A DNA stretch of 7,681 nucleotides from the NCBI GenBank assembly GCA_002344975.1, contig DDUV01000095.1:1-7681 (forward strand), given 5' to 3'. Source of the DNA: Saprospiraceae bacterium UBA2329 (GTDB lineage: Bacteria; Bacteroidota; Bacteroidia; Chitinophagales; Saprospiraceae). The notes beneath the pieces were generated by a model, which made no database searches, had not been told where the DNA came from, and saw only the letters and a program-made list of their open reading frames with translations. Shown piece by piece: positions 1 to 5,691 of this stretch (the stretch's first letter is position 1; every line of letters begins with the position of its first letter). Made by a program: the position numbers and the translations under genes.

Positions 1-22
1 ATAGTGCTGACACCGCCAGGCA

Positions 23-43
23 CGCGCCGCTCCGGGCGGCGCG
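23..43. repeat. Perfect G/C hairpin beside the poly-G tract
   Basis: Bases 23-30 (CGCGCCGC) are the exact reverse complement of 36-43 (GCGGCGCG). The loop is five bases, TCCGG. All eight pairs are G-C, so the structure would be very stable in single-stranded DNA or RNA. It is not followed by a T-run on either strand, so it is not a standard intrinsic terminator. It lies two bases before a 32-base G run, and the two are probably linked as a cause of polymerase stalling or of a sequencing artefact. Confidence 0.85.
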
Positions 44-44
44 G

Positions 45-79
<35 letters not shown>

Positions 80-132
80 TAATCCCGGTCGCCTCTCCCT
101 ACTCGATTTTTTACAGATTAGGAACCCGTTCC

Positions 133-588
133 TTACTGATGGTAGGCAGCATTGTGTGCCAGGTCGCCGCCGCAGGTAGCGCATTTGCCAACTGCTCCGC
201 TACCGCCCGCACAGCCTTTGGCGCAAGTGTAGTGCCATACGCCCGCTGCATTTTGCGGCGGATCGGTGGATGGGGGAGGCGTGATGCTCGGCGTTGCCAC
301 TGAGGGCGAGGTTTGCACTTGCGGAGTGGGTGCAGGAGCAGGCTGTTGGCCGGGCTGGTTGTGGAATGCATCGTTGTGGAGGTATTCCGTACCGCATGTA
401 GGGCATGTGCCCGCTGCTTCACCGCCGCTGCCCGCGCAGTTGTTCGGGCAAATGTAGTGATGTACTACTCCGGTTACGGCTGTTGCGGCAGGATCGGGAG
501 AGGTGCCTGCGCCGGTTTTGGCATCCTGCTTGCAGGCTACCATTGAAAACATGGCCGCGAAGGCCAGTAAAGTAATCGCAATTCTCAT
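133..588 (-). CDS. Small lipoprotein with two tandem four-cysteine, zinc-ribbon-like modules
   Basis: A 151-residue protein predicted to be exported and lipid-anchored. Residues 1-18 form a lipoprotein signal (MRIAITLLAFAAMFSMVA) followed by Cys19. A module then occurs twice, at about 43-77 and 118-151. Each has His-Tyr, C-x3-C, a Gly/Ala-rich loop of 10 or 9 residues, C-x2-C-G, then HN-x2-[FY]-H. A Pro/Thr/Ser-rich linker (about 79-113) separates them. The cysteine spacing and trailing histidines suggest metal binding, resembling the short heavy-metal-binding (HMBD-type) and zinc-ribbon modules. The metal and function are unknown. A start at 630 is also open, but it would put 14 polar residues ahead of the signal peptide and overlap the upstream gene, so the ATG at 588 is preferred. 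A promoter match lies just upstream. The reading frame is well supported; the function is only a family-level guess. Confidence 0.85.
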   Translation of the reverse strand: MRIAITLLAFAAMFSMVACKQDAKTGAGTSPDPAATAVTGVVHHYICPNNCAGSGGEAAGTCPTCGTEYLHNDAFHNQPGQQPAPAPTPQVQTSPSVATPSITPPPSTDPPQNAAGVWHYTCAKGCAGGSGAVGKCATCGGDLAHNAAYHQ

Positions 589-604
589 GGTTAAATTTTT
601 TTTG

Positions 605-638
605 CAAAGGTATGCGATTTTACTTTCCAAAGTCCAAA
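605..638 (-). promoter_or_regulatory. Bacteroidota-type promoter for the four-cysteine lipoprotein
   Basis: On the minus strand, bases 612-605 read TACCTTTG, an exact match to the Bacteroidota -7 consensus TAnnTTTG. A TTTG lies upstream at 638-635 with a 22-base spacer, close to the usual 19-21. A second TTTG at 631-628 is too close, with 15 bases. Transcription would begin a few bases downstream, leaving a leader of roughly 10 bases before the ATG at 588. The element overlaps the last codons of the HHH gene, so the lipoprotein can be transcribed apart from the comEC operon. This also argues for the 588 start. Confidence 0.5.
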
Positions 639-1744
639 TACGGCTTCATCTTCTCCACCCAGCCTTCCGGCAAAGCATACACTTTCCGCAAATCGTCGGC
701 ACTGCGAAACGCGCCATGCTGTTGGCGATACGACACAATGGCCTCCGCCGTACGGCGATCAACATAAGGATGTTTGGATAAGACATCCGCCGGGGCGGCA
801 TTGACATCAATGAGCCTGAAAACCGGCGAGGGTCGGAGCTGTGATCTGATCTTCTGAAAAGTGCTGTCGGGCAATCCACGCGTCTCAGCTACCTGTTCTA
901 TGGAAGTAAAACCGCCCAACGCTTCCCGGAAACGGGTAATCTTGCCGGAAAATGCAGGCCCGACACCGCGCAATTGTTGCCACTCTTCGGCGGAGGCTTT
1001 ATTGATGTCTATGCTTATATTTCTCTCATTTTCATACGATTGGGGAATATTCAAAGCAATGGTGGGGATAGAAGCGCCATCGCCGGCAATGCTGATGTAC
1101 GGCTCGATGCGCAGGTAATCGGCTTCGTCGAGGATGTATATTTTTTTCAAATCCTCCTTGCGCCGGTACTTGCCGCCCTTTTCCCGGAAACGGAGCATCA
1201 CCGTCACCACGCCTTTGGGCAAACCCAGATTTAACAACTCTTCCTGAGTGGCTGTGTTGGGATCGAAAGCAACAAGCGTGTAGGTTTTCGGCTCTTTTTT
1301 ATCGTAGGAATTATAGTTGGAATACGAGTCGTTCGAGGCAATGCGGATGTAAGGTTCCAACCGGAAATAGTCCTCCTCCGCCAGGGTATAAATTTTTTTC
1401 AAATCCTCCTTTTTCCGAAACTGCCCGCCTTTGCTGCGGTAGTTCACAATAGATTTCACGGTGCGTTCGCGCAAGCCCAATCGTTGCAGTTCCTCCTGAG
1501 TGGCTGTATTGGGATCAAACTCGAAAAGCTGAGCCGGCGTACCCGGAGTTCCATCCTCCTCCCGGGAAGACTGAGCCAATTGTTCGGCTAACCGCATTTC
1601 TTCCTCAAAATCAATGCGTTCGGAAGAAGGAAACAACACGAACAAACGCGGTGCGACCATCAATATGATGCAAAGCAACAGCAATATCAAAGCGCCGTTT
1701 CGCTCTGAGCGGGTGTAGTGAAAAAAGTCTTTTAAGGGTTTCAT
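620..1744 (-). CDS. Membrane-anchored protein with four helix-hairpin-helix domains (ComEA-like)
   Basis: A 374-residue protein likely to bind DNA at the outer face of the inner membrane during uptake. A single hydrophobic segment (about 17-38) follows a basic N-terminus, giving a membrane anchor. After an acidic linker come four ComEA-like HHH domains at about 76-135, 160-219, 245-303 and 312-370. Each has a D-x-N-x-A/T opening, a YR or FR-x3-GG/HG-x-[FY] turn and an EDL- or DDL-type helix. Only the third keeps the classical hairpin LRGVGPAFSGKI; the other three have altered first hairpins. Domains 1 and 2 are close copies. Typical ComEA has one such domain, so this is an expanded version. 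It begins 11 bases after comEC stops, on the same strand, which supports co-transcription and a shared job in transformation. A general DNA-repair or adhesion role cannot be excluded. Confidence 0.88.
   Translation of the reverse strand: MKPLKDFFHYTRSERNGALILLLLCIILMVAPRLFVLFPSSERIDFEEEMRLAEQLAQSSREEDGTPGTPAQLFEFDPNTATQEELQRLGLRERTVKSIVNYRSKGGQFRKKEDLKKIYTLAEEDYFRLEPYIRIASNDSYSNYNSYDKKEPKTYTLVAFDPNTATQEELLNLGLPKGVVTVMLRFREKGGKYRRKEDLKKIYILDEADYLRIEPYISIAGDGASIPTIALNIPQSYENERNISIDINKASAEEWQQLRGVGPAFSGKITRFREALGGFTSIEQVAETRGLPDSTFQKIRSQLRPSPVFRLIDVNAAPADVLSKHPYVDRRTAEAIVSYRQQHGAFRSADDLRKVYALPEGWVEKMKPYLDFGK
1141..1516 (-). repeat. Direct repeat inside the HHH gene, 252-base period
   Basis: The first two HHH domains are repeated at DNA level with an offset of 252 bases (84 codons). 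Bases 1141-1159 equal 1393-1411 over all 19 positions. Bases 1242-1264 equal 1494-1516 except for one base (1256 against 1508). The protein copies share FDPNTATQEEL and KEDLKKIY. Conservation of nucleotides as well as amino acids points to a fairly recent tandem duplication or gene conversion. Confidence 0.85.
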
Positions 1745-1755
1745 ACAACCTTGAT

Positions 1756-3876
1756 TTATTGTGTTTTATGCAGGTTTAGTATCCATGCGCCCCGATTGGA
1801 AACATCATAACATTGATAGCCCAATTCGCGCCCTTCCTCCATCAAACGGGCCGCCTGCCGCGGCGACAGCGATCCGTCCAACAGGATGGTTCGGGATCGG
1901 ATATCCCAGGCCTCGGCCAGTTCTTCCAGCGATGCGTACGGCCGGCCCCGAAGGAGGAGGTAATCGGTTGGGATTTTTTCAGATAAGGGAGCTTGGGGTT
2001 CCGAAACCACCGCCAGTCGGACATCGCCCAGGCGCAGCAAGCCCTTGCGATACCACCAGCGTTCGGCAGTGGGTGGCGCATCAGACAGTAACCAGGCGCC
2101 CGCCATTCGGCTGCGAGCATACCAGCGGTAATTCTGGAGCGCAAACCGTTCTTCCTCCACCGTCACAGGATTGGCCGAAAGGCTGAAGACCTGCCTTCCG
2201 TCGAAACAATCAATAATCGTTTGCCTTCGGGTGTGATACAGTACGATTTCCCTGCGTTGATGCGCCTGCCAGACCTCAAAGGTATTGATGCCTGCCGCCA
2301 AAACGCCCAATGTCAGGGCGGCCAATATCCAGCGGAATTTTTTGGTAACCAATCCGCCCGCCACCGCTATGATGACGCCGTACAGCAGCACCGCCACCGC
2401 CACGCTGATCCAAATACCGGAGATGCGGCTGCCCGGCAATTGCTGGATGAGAAAGATGGCCGCATTCATGAGCCAAACTAAAGCGTACAGCGCCTTGCCC
2501 ACCGCAAAACCTAGCACAGGGATGCCCTGCACCGCAAAAAGCAGGAGGCCGCCGCCCAAAATGAAGCCCGACAGCGGAACCGCCACCAATCCCGACAACC
2601 AGAAATAGACCGGAAACTGATGGAAATACAGCAGCGACAGGGGGAGGGTAGTGAGCGTGGCCGCCAGAGACAGGGCCGTCAGTTGCCACAGATAATCGCC
2701 GGCTTTGTTTTCGATGTACCAAAGCCGGTAGATGCGCGGATGAAAAAATACGATGCCCAGTACTGCCAGATACGATAGCTGCACTCCCAGATCGAACAGC
2801 AATAATGGATTGATACACAGCAGTAAAAAGAGAGAGGCCGCCATCGTGTTGTAAGTGTTGGAACTTTGCCGTATGGCCTGCCCTGCCGTGAGGAAACTGA
2901 ACATGGTGGCCGCCCTCAATGCCGAACCCGCGCCGCCCGTGATGAGCGCGAAGGCCCACACGCCGAGGATGGTAATGAGCATTTTTGGGATGCGATGCCG
3001 GCCGCTTTTACGGCCCCAGAACTGCAATAAAAAGCTGATGACCATTTGTACGATGCCCACATGCAGGCCCGAAACCGCCAGAACATGTGTGGCGCCGGTG
3101 GCAGAATACGCATCGCGGAGGGCATCGGGCGTTTCGTCGCGGTAGCCGAGAATGAGTGGCGAGGCGGCTCCGAATTCGTTGGGCGTAGGCAGGTGTTTTC
3201 TCAAAACAGCAAGGCAGTACCGGCGGGCGCGGTCGGTGTATTTGGACAGACTGAAGGAAGCCGGACGATCCGACAATTGCCAGGCATCTTCACCGACAAA
3301 TGTCTGATAGTGAACGTTTTTATAATGTTGATAACGCGCATAATCGAATGCTTTGGGGTTGAGCGGCGCCTGTATCGGGGTGATGGAAGCGCTGAAAACC
3401 AAGTGGCTGCCGGGGCTTATTTTTTCACTTTCCGAGGTCACCGGAAGGTAGAGCATCAGCCGCCCGCGAACCGGCTGCAACTCGCCGGCGCTTCTGCCTA
3501 TGGCGCCCACTTTTACGGTCATTCGGAAGCGTTCGTTGCGCAATTGCACCTGTTCCACCTCTGCCGCTACGATATTTTCTTCCAGCAGGCGATTGGAAAA
3601 ATGATTATCTACATTGCGCTCATCGTTTATCCCAACGAGTACATAACCCAAGGCCGACAAACTCAGGTACAACAAAGCCCCGAAAATCCACCGCTGCTCA
3701 TAAGCCTGCCGCCGGGCGCCGATGAACAACATACCCGCCAACCCGGCCACGCCCGCCGCCGCCACTATCCATAAACCTGTTCCCGGCAGCCACGCCCCGG
3801 CAATAATGCCGAGGATGAGCGCCGCACATAGCCGCACCATGGGGATTTCGCGCCAGTTGAGCAGTTTTATCTCCAT
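1756..3876 (-). CDS. comEC: ComEC/Rec2-family DNA internalisation channel
   Basis: A 706-residue inner-membrane protein expected to carry single-stranded transforming DNA into the cytoplasm. Membrane helices near residues 14-85 lead into a soluble DUF4131/OB-like region (about 95-200). The Competence domain spans about 225-510. It carries the family signatures GATHVLAVSGLHVG (261-274), GGAGSALRAATMF (314-326) and LGVQLSYLAVLGIVFF (363-378), with many further helices. The C-terminus (about 540-706) sits where many ComEC proteins have a metallo-beta-lactamase-like domain, but the metal motif HxHxDH is absent and histidines are few. It therefore looks like a shortened, non-catalytic remnant, as I recall for other Bacteroidota members. 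The ATG at 3876 is used; an ATG at 3840 (MVRLCAAL) would be a shorter option. No frameshift is seen. It leads the operon with the HHH protein and faces a Nudix-type regulator across 139 bases. Confidence 0.95.
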   Translation of the reverse strand: MEIKLLNWREIPMVRLCAALILGIIAGAWLPGTGLWIVAAAGVAGLAGMLFIGARRQAYEQRWIFGALLYLSLSALGYVLVGINDERNVDNHFSNRLLEENIVAAEVEQVQLRNERFRMTVKVGAIGRSAGELQPVRGRLMLYLPVTSESEKISPGSHLVFSASITPIQAPLNPKAFDYARYQHYKNVHYQTFVGEDAWQLSDRPASFSLSKYTDRARRYCLAVLRKHLPTPNEFGAASPLILGYRDETPDALRDAYSATGATHVLAVSGLHVGIVQMVISFLLQFWGRKSGRHRIPKMLITILGVWAFALITGGAGSALRAATMFSFLTAGQAIRQSSNTYNTMAASLFLLLCINPLLLFDLGVQLSYLAVLGIVFFHPRIYRLWYIENKAGDYLWQLTALSLAATLTTLPLSLLYFHQFPVYFWLSGLVAVPLSGFILGGGLLLFAVQGIPVLGFAVGKALYALVWLMNAAIFLIQQLPGSRISGIWISVAVAVLLYGVIIAVAGGLVTKKFRWILAALTLGVLAAGINTFEVWQAHQRREIVLYHTRRQTIIDCFDGRQVFSLSANPVTVEEERFALQNYRWYARSRMAGAWLLSDAPPTAERWWYRKGLLRLGDVRLAVVSEPQAPLSEKIPTDYLLLRGRPYASLEELAEAWDIRSRTILLDGSLSPRQAARLMEEGRELGYQCYDVSNRGAWILNLHKTQ

Positions 3877-3916
3877 TTTTTTGGTCTTATTTTAACCAAG
3901 TATCATCTGCAAATAT

Positions 3917-3936
3917 CAATTTTGCACAAAAAATTG
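3917..3936. promoter_or_regulatory. Inverted repeat in the comEC/regulator divergent region
   Basis: CAATTTT (3917-3923) and AAAATTG (3930-3936) are perfect 7-bp inverted arms around a six-base centre. The repeat lies just upstream of a weak minus-strand -7-like element, GATATTTG (3917-3910, one fixed base off TAnnTTTG), that could serve comEC. Its position suits an operator or upstream promoter element. The arms are A/T-rich, so chance symmetry is possible. Confidence 0.35.
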
Positions 3937-3964
3937 CACTGGTGTAAAATACACACTAATTTCG
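3933..3964 (+). promoter_or_regulatory. Candidate promoter of the Nudix-type regulator
   Basis: ATTG (3933-3936, one base off TTTG) is followed after 20 bases by TAATTTCG (3957-3964, one fixed base off TAnnTTTG). The spacing fits Bacteroidota promoters, and it would leave a leader of roughly 45 bases before the ATG at 4016. Neither element is exact, so this is a modest prediction. A palindrome sits between the two elements. Confidence 0.35.
3942..3954. promoter_or_regulatory. Palindromic operator candidate GTGTA-AAA-TACAC
   Basis: GTGTA (3942-3946) and TACAC (3950-3954) are perfect inverted arms around AAA. The palindrome lies between the candidate -33 and -7 elements of the regulator gene and about 60 bases from its start. 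A bound dimer there would block RNA polymerase. Winged-helix Nudix regulators of the NrtR/AraR type bind palindromic sites near their targets, so autoregulation is a natural reading. The match of this site to this protein is inferred from position only. Confidence 0.4.
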
Positions 3965-4015
3965 GCTGTTCTTTTATTACACGCCTCAATTTTACATCAA
4001 ACTATTGAACAAACA

Positions 4016-4753
4016 ATGACAGAATTCGACAATTTTTTCAAATCGGCCTTTACTGTTGACAATGTGATCTTCGGTTTTGACGAAGGCGACCTGAAAGTAC
4101 TGCTCATCAAGCGCGGCGAAGCGCCGTATATGGGGCAATGGGCTTTGCCTGGATATTTTGTGTATCCCAATGAAGACCTTGACACTGCTGCCAATCGGGT
4201 ATTGGAAGAACTGACCGGCCTGCGCCACGTCTATCTGGAACAAGTTAAAACCTTCGGCGCCGTGAATCGCCACCCTTTCGGCAGGGTCATCACGGTTGCT
4301 TATTTTTCATTGGTCAAAATCAACGACTACAAACTTCAGCCGGCCTCCATTGCCCGCAAAGCGCAGTGGCATCCGGTATCAGAAGTGAAAGAATTGGCAT
4401 TCGATCACTTTGAAATTTTGCAAAGCTGTTTCCAACGCCTCAAAAGCTCGGTGCGTTGGCGGCCCATCGGATTCGAGTTGCTGCCGCCGCATTTCACCCT
4501 CACTGAACTGCAACACCTCTATGAAGCCATCTTAGAAACGGAATTGGACAAACGCAACTTCCGCAAAAAAATCCTCGGCATGGACTTGCTCTTAGACTTG
4601 GACCAAACTCAGGAAGGCGTTGCGCACCGCCCGGCCAAGCTCTATCGCTTCGACCGCGAAAAGTACCTCCGCTTTCAGGCCGAGGGCTTCAATTTTGAAC
4701 TGAAAGAGGGCCAGCGCAAAGAGGTGCGGAAGAGGAGGATGGAGGCGGTGTGA
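4016..4753 (+). CDS. NrtR/AraR-like transcription regulator with a Nudix-type sensor domain
   Basis: A 245-residue cytoplasmic protein that most likely senses a small ligand and controls transcription. Residues about 10-140 form a Nudix fold. The Nudix box lies at 47-69 but is degenerate: E53, R61, E65 and G68 are kept, while the usual Gly is Tyr47, the Glu after Arg is Val62, and the second Glu of the EE pair is Leu66. Hydrolysis is therefore unlikely and ligand binding more likely. Residues about 146-245 match the winged-helix C-terminus of this family, with PPHFTLTELQHLYEAI (157-172), LDKRNFRKKIL (177-187) and RPAKLYRF (205-212). Family members include NrtR (NAD metabolism) and Bacteroides AraR (arabinose); the ligand here cannot be read from sequence. 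The neighbours do not suggest sugar or NAD metabolism; the divergent gene is comEC. The start at 4016 precedes conserved sequence closely and has no visible Shine-Dalgarno site. Confidence 0.9.
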   Translation: MTEFDNFFKSAFTVDNVIFGFDEGDLKVLLIKRGEAPYMGQWALPGYFVYPNEDLDTAANRVLEELTGLRHVYLEQVKTFGAVNRHPFGRVITVAYFSLVKINDYKLQPASIARKAQWHPVSEVKELAFDHFEILQSCFQRLKSSVRWRPIGFELLPPHFTLTELQHLYEAILETELDKRNFRKKILGMDLLLDLDQTQEGVAHRPAKLYRFDREKYLRFQAEGFNFELKEGQRKEVRKRRMEAV

Positions 4754-4812
4754 GGTTGAGCCAAAAAGTTCTTGCGTTCTTTTTGTCTGCCAATGAGTAC
4801 GCCCATCAACCT
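4753..4812 (+). other. Nested dyads directly after the regulator gene
   Basis: AGGTTGA (4753-4759), starting at the last base of the stop codon, is the exact complement of TCAACCT (4806-4812). Nested inside, CAAAAAG (4762-4768) pairs with CTTTTTG (4779-4785) around a 10-base loop. The inner stem is A/T-rich and weak. They could shape the 3' end of the regulator mRNA, but no T-run follows to make a clear terminator. Confidence 0.25.
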
Positions 4813-4841
4813 TTCATTTGGCCATAAGCCATAAAAAAATG

Positions 4842-4879
4842 ACTTTTGGCTAAATCGGATGTTTGATTTGGTCAAAAGT
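4842..4879 (+). other. Long RNA hairpin between the regulator and the lipoprotein gene
   Basis: Read as plus-strand RNA, bases 4842-4856 pair with 4865-4879 through 15 consecutive pairs. Only 4849-4872 and 4851-4870 are not Watson-Crick, and both are G-U wobbles. Two more wobbles (4857-4864, 4858-4863) could close the loop to four bases. On the minus strand the same positions become A-C mismatches, so the structure is better as plus-strand RNA. On that strand no T-run follows. On the minus strand a seven-T run does follow, but no minus-strand gene ends there. It may be a 3' mRNA stabiliser, a leader element for the next gene, or a small RNA. Function is unknown. Confidence 0.5.
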
Positions 4880-4899
4880 GGTGTGAAAAATTACGCCCG

Positions 4900-4927
4900 G
4901 CCATAAGATGGCGAGTAAATGCACTCG
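4900..4927 (+). other. Two adjacent small hairpins upstream of the lipoprotein gene
   Basis: GCCAT-AAG-ATGGC (4900-4912) is followed at once by CGAGT-AAATGC-ACTCG (4912-4927), the two sharing base 4912. TTCTTTG comes next, which is only a poor T-rich tail, so this could be at most a weak terminator for the regulator transcript. GGCCATAAG, which covers most of the first hairpin, also occurs at 4820-4828, so it is a direct repeat (second copy 4899-4907). The rest of 4754-4983 holds no supported gene and no convincing promoter for the next gene. Confidence 0.3.
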
Positions 4928-4983
4928 TTCTTTGTACAACTATATTAAAATGATGTCTTCCTCCCTACCTTCACCCCCCAAAA

Positions 4984-5601
4984 ATGCCACGCTCTCTCCT
5001 CCTCCTTCTCCTCCTCGCCGCCTGCTCTGAGCCACAGCCGCAGCAGATACATCTCTCCAACTCTTCTTTCGAGGGAACACCTGCTGCCGGGAGTACACCC
5101 GATGGCTGGACCAACTGCGGCGACCGCGGCGAATCGCCTACCGACATACAGCCTGGATTCTTCGGCGTTTCTCTGCCCGCTGCCGAGGGGCGCACCTATC
5201 TGAGCATGGTCGTTCGGGAAACCGGCAAATTAGAGGGCTTGTCACAAGCGTTGCCCACGCCGATGAAACCTGGGGTAGAGCATAGTTTATGGTTGTCGTT
5301 GGCGCAGTCGGATTCATTTTCCAGTCCGGCGCTCAATTTGGAGGGCAAGCTGAAAACAGCCGACTTTTCGCACTCGGTAGTCCTTCGCCTGTATGGCGGC
5401 ATGAATCCCTGCGAGCGGCGCGAATTGCTGGCTCAAACGCCTGTCATCGGCCACCGCGAATGGAAACCCTACCTGTTGAAATGGCAACCTTCTGCAGCGC
5501 ATACGCATCTGATGCTCGAAACCTTCTACGATACTACTCGCGTCCAATCGTACAACGGGCATATCCTTGTAGATCACCTTTCGGAGATCAGCATCAAGTA
5601 G
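4984..5601 (+). CDS. Lipoprotein with a predicted jelly-roll (carbohydrate-binding-like) domain
   Basis: A 205-residue predicted lipoprotein. The signal is unusually short: MPRSLLLLLLLAA then Cys14, with lipobox LAAC. The start is fixed, because an in-frame stop at 4951-4953 lies upstream with no other start codon between. The mature part opens with LSNSSFE (24-30) and a GW-x-N-C-G segment (41-46). It continues with GRTYLSMVVRE (69-79) and a region resembling Q-x-L-x2-P-[LM]-x-x-G (88-97), and ends with GHILVDHLSEI (192-202). This order resembles the beta-sandwich domains that open many Bacteroidota surface and gliding-associated proteins, where the end reads like 'lvDnvsl'. Carbohydrate or ligand binding is inferred from that resemblance only. 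The porin gene follows after 90 bases on the same strand, so both may be envelope partners. No Shine-Dalgarno site is visible. Confidence 0.82.
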   Translation: MPRSLLLLLLLAACSEPQPQQIHLSNSSFEGTPAAGSTPDGWTNCGDRGESPTDIQPGFFGVSLPAAEGRTYLSMVVRETGKLEGLSQALPTPMKPGVEHSLWLSLAQSDSFSSPALNLEGKLKTADFSHSVVLRLYGGMNPCERRELLAQTPVIGHREWKPYLLKWQPSAAHTHLMLETFYDTTRVQSYNGHILVDHLSEISIK

Positions 5602-5691
5602 GCGCGCTATACATTTCCCCCCTTTTCATCGTTTCTTTGGAACGCATCCTCAACGGATTTTTTGAAACTTGCAGCCGAATCTTTCGCAACG

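Noticed and set aside
121..132. GGAAC-CC-GTTCC inverted repeat just after the lipoprotein stop.
   Set aside because: A two-base loop is too tight for a full stem and no T-run follows, so it is not a credible terminator.
589..630. Longer start for the four-cysteine lipoprotein at base 630.
   Set aside because: It adds 14 polar residues before a clean lipoprotein signal, overlaps the upstream gene and lies upstream of the expected transcription start.
2276..2959. A 227-residue minus-strand open frame inside comEC.
   Set aside because: It is an out-of-frame shadow; its His/Gly/Arg-rich translation has no domain signature, while comEC shows family motifs throughout.
3046..3774. A 242-residue plus-strand open frame antisense to comEC.
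   Set aside because: Low-complexity translation with no recognisable features, fully covered by comEC on the other strand.
4675..4875. A 66-residue minus-strand open frame across the end of the regulator gene.
   Set aside because: Mostly antisense to the regulator's coding end and the structured gap, with no domain or start signal.
5662..5691. Ten-residue extension of the porin from a TTG start.
   Set aside because: The ATG at 5692 gives a proper signal peptide; the extension would put extra residues in front of it.
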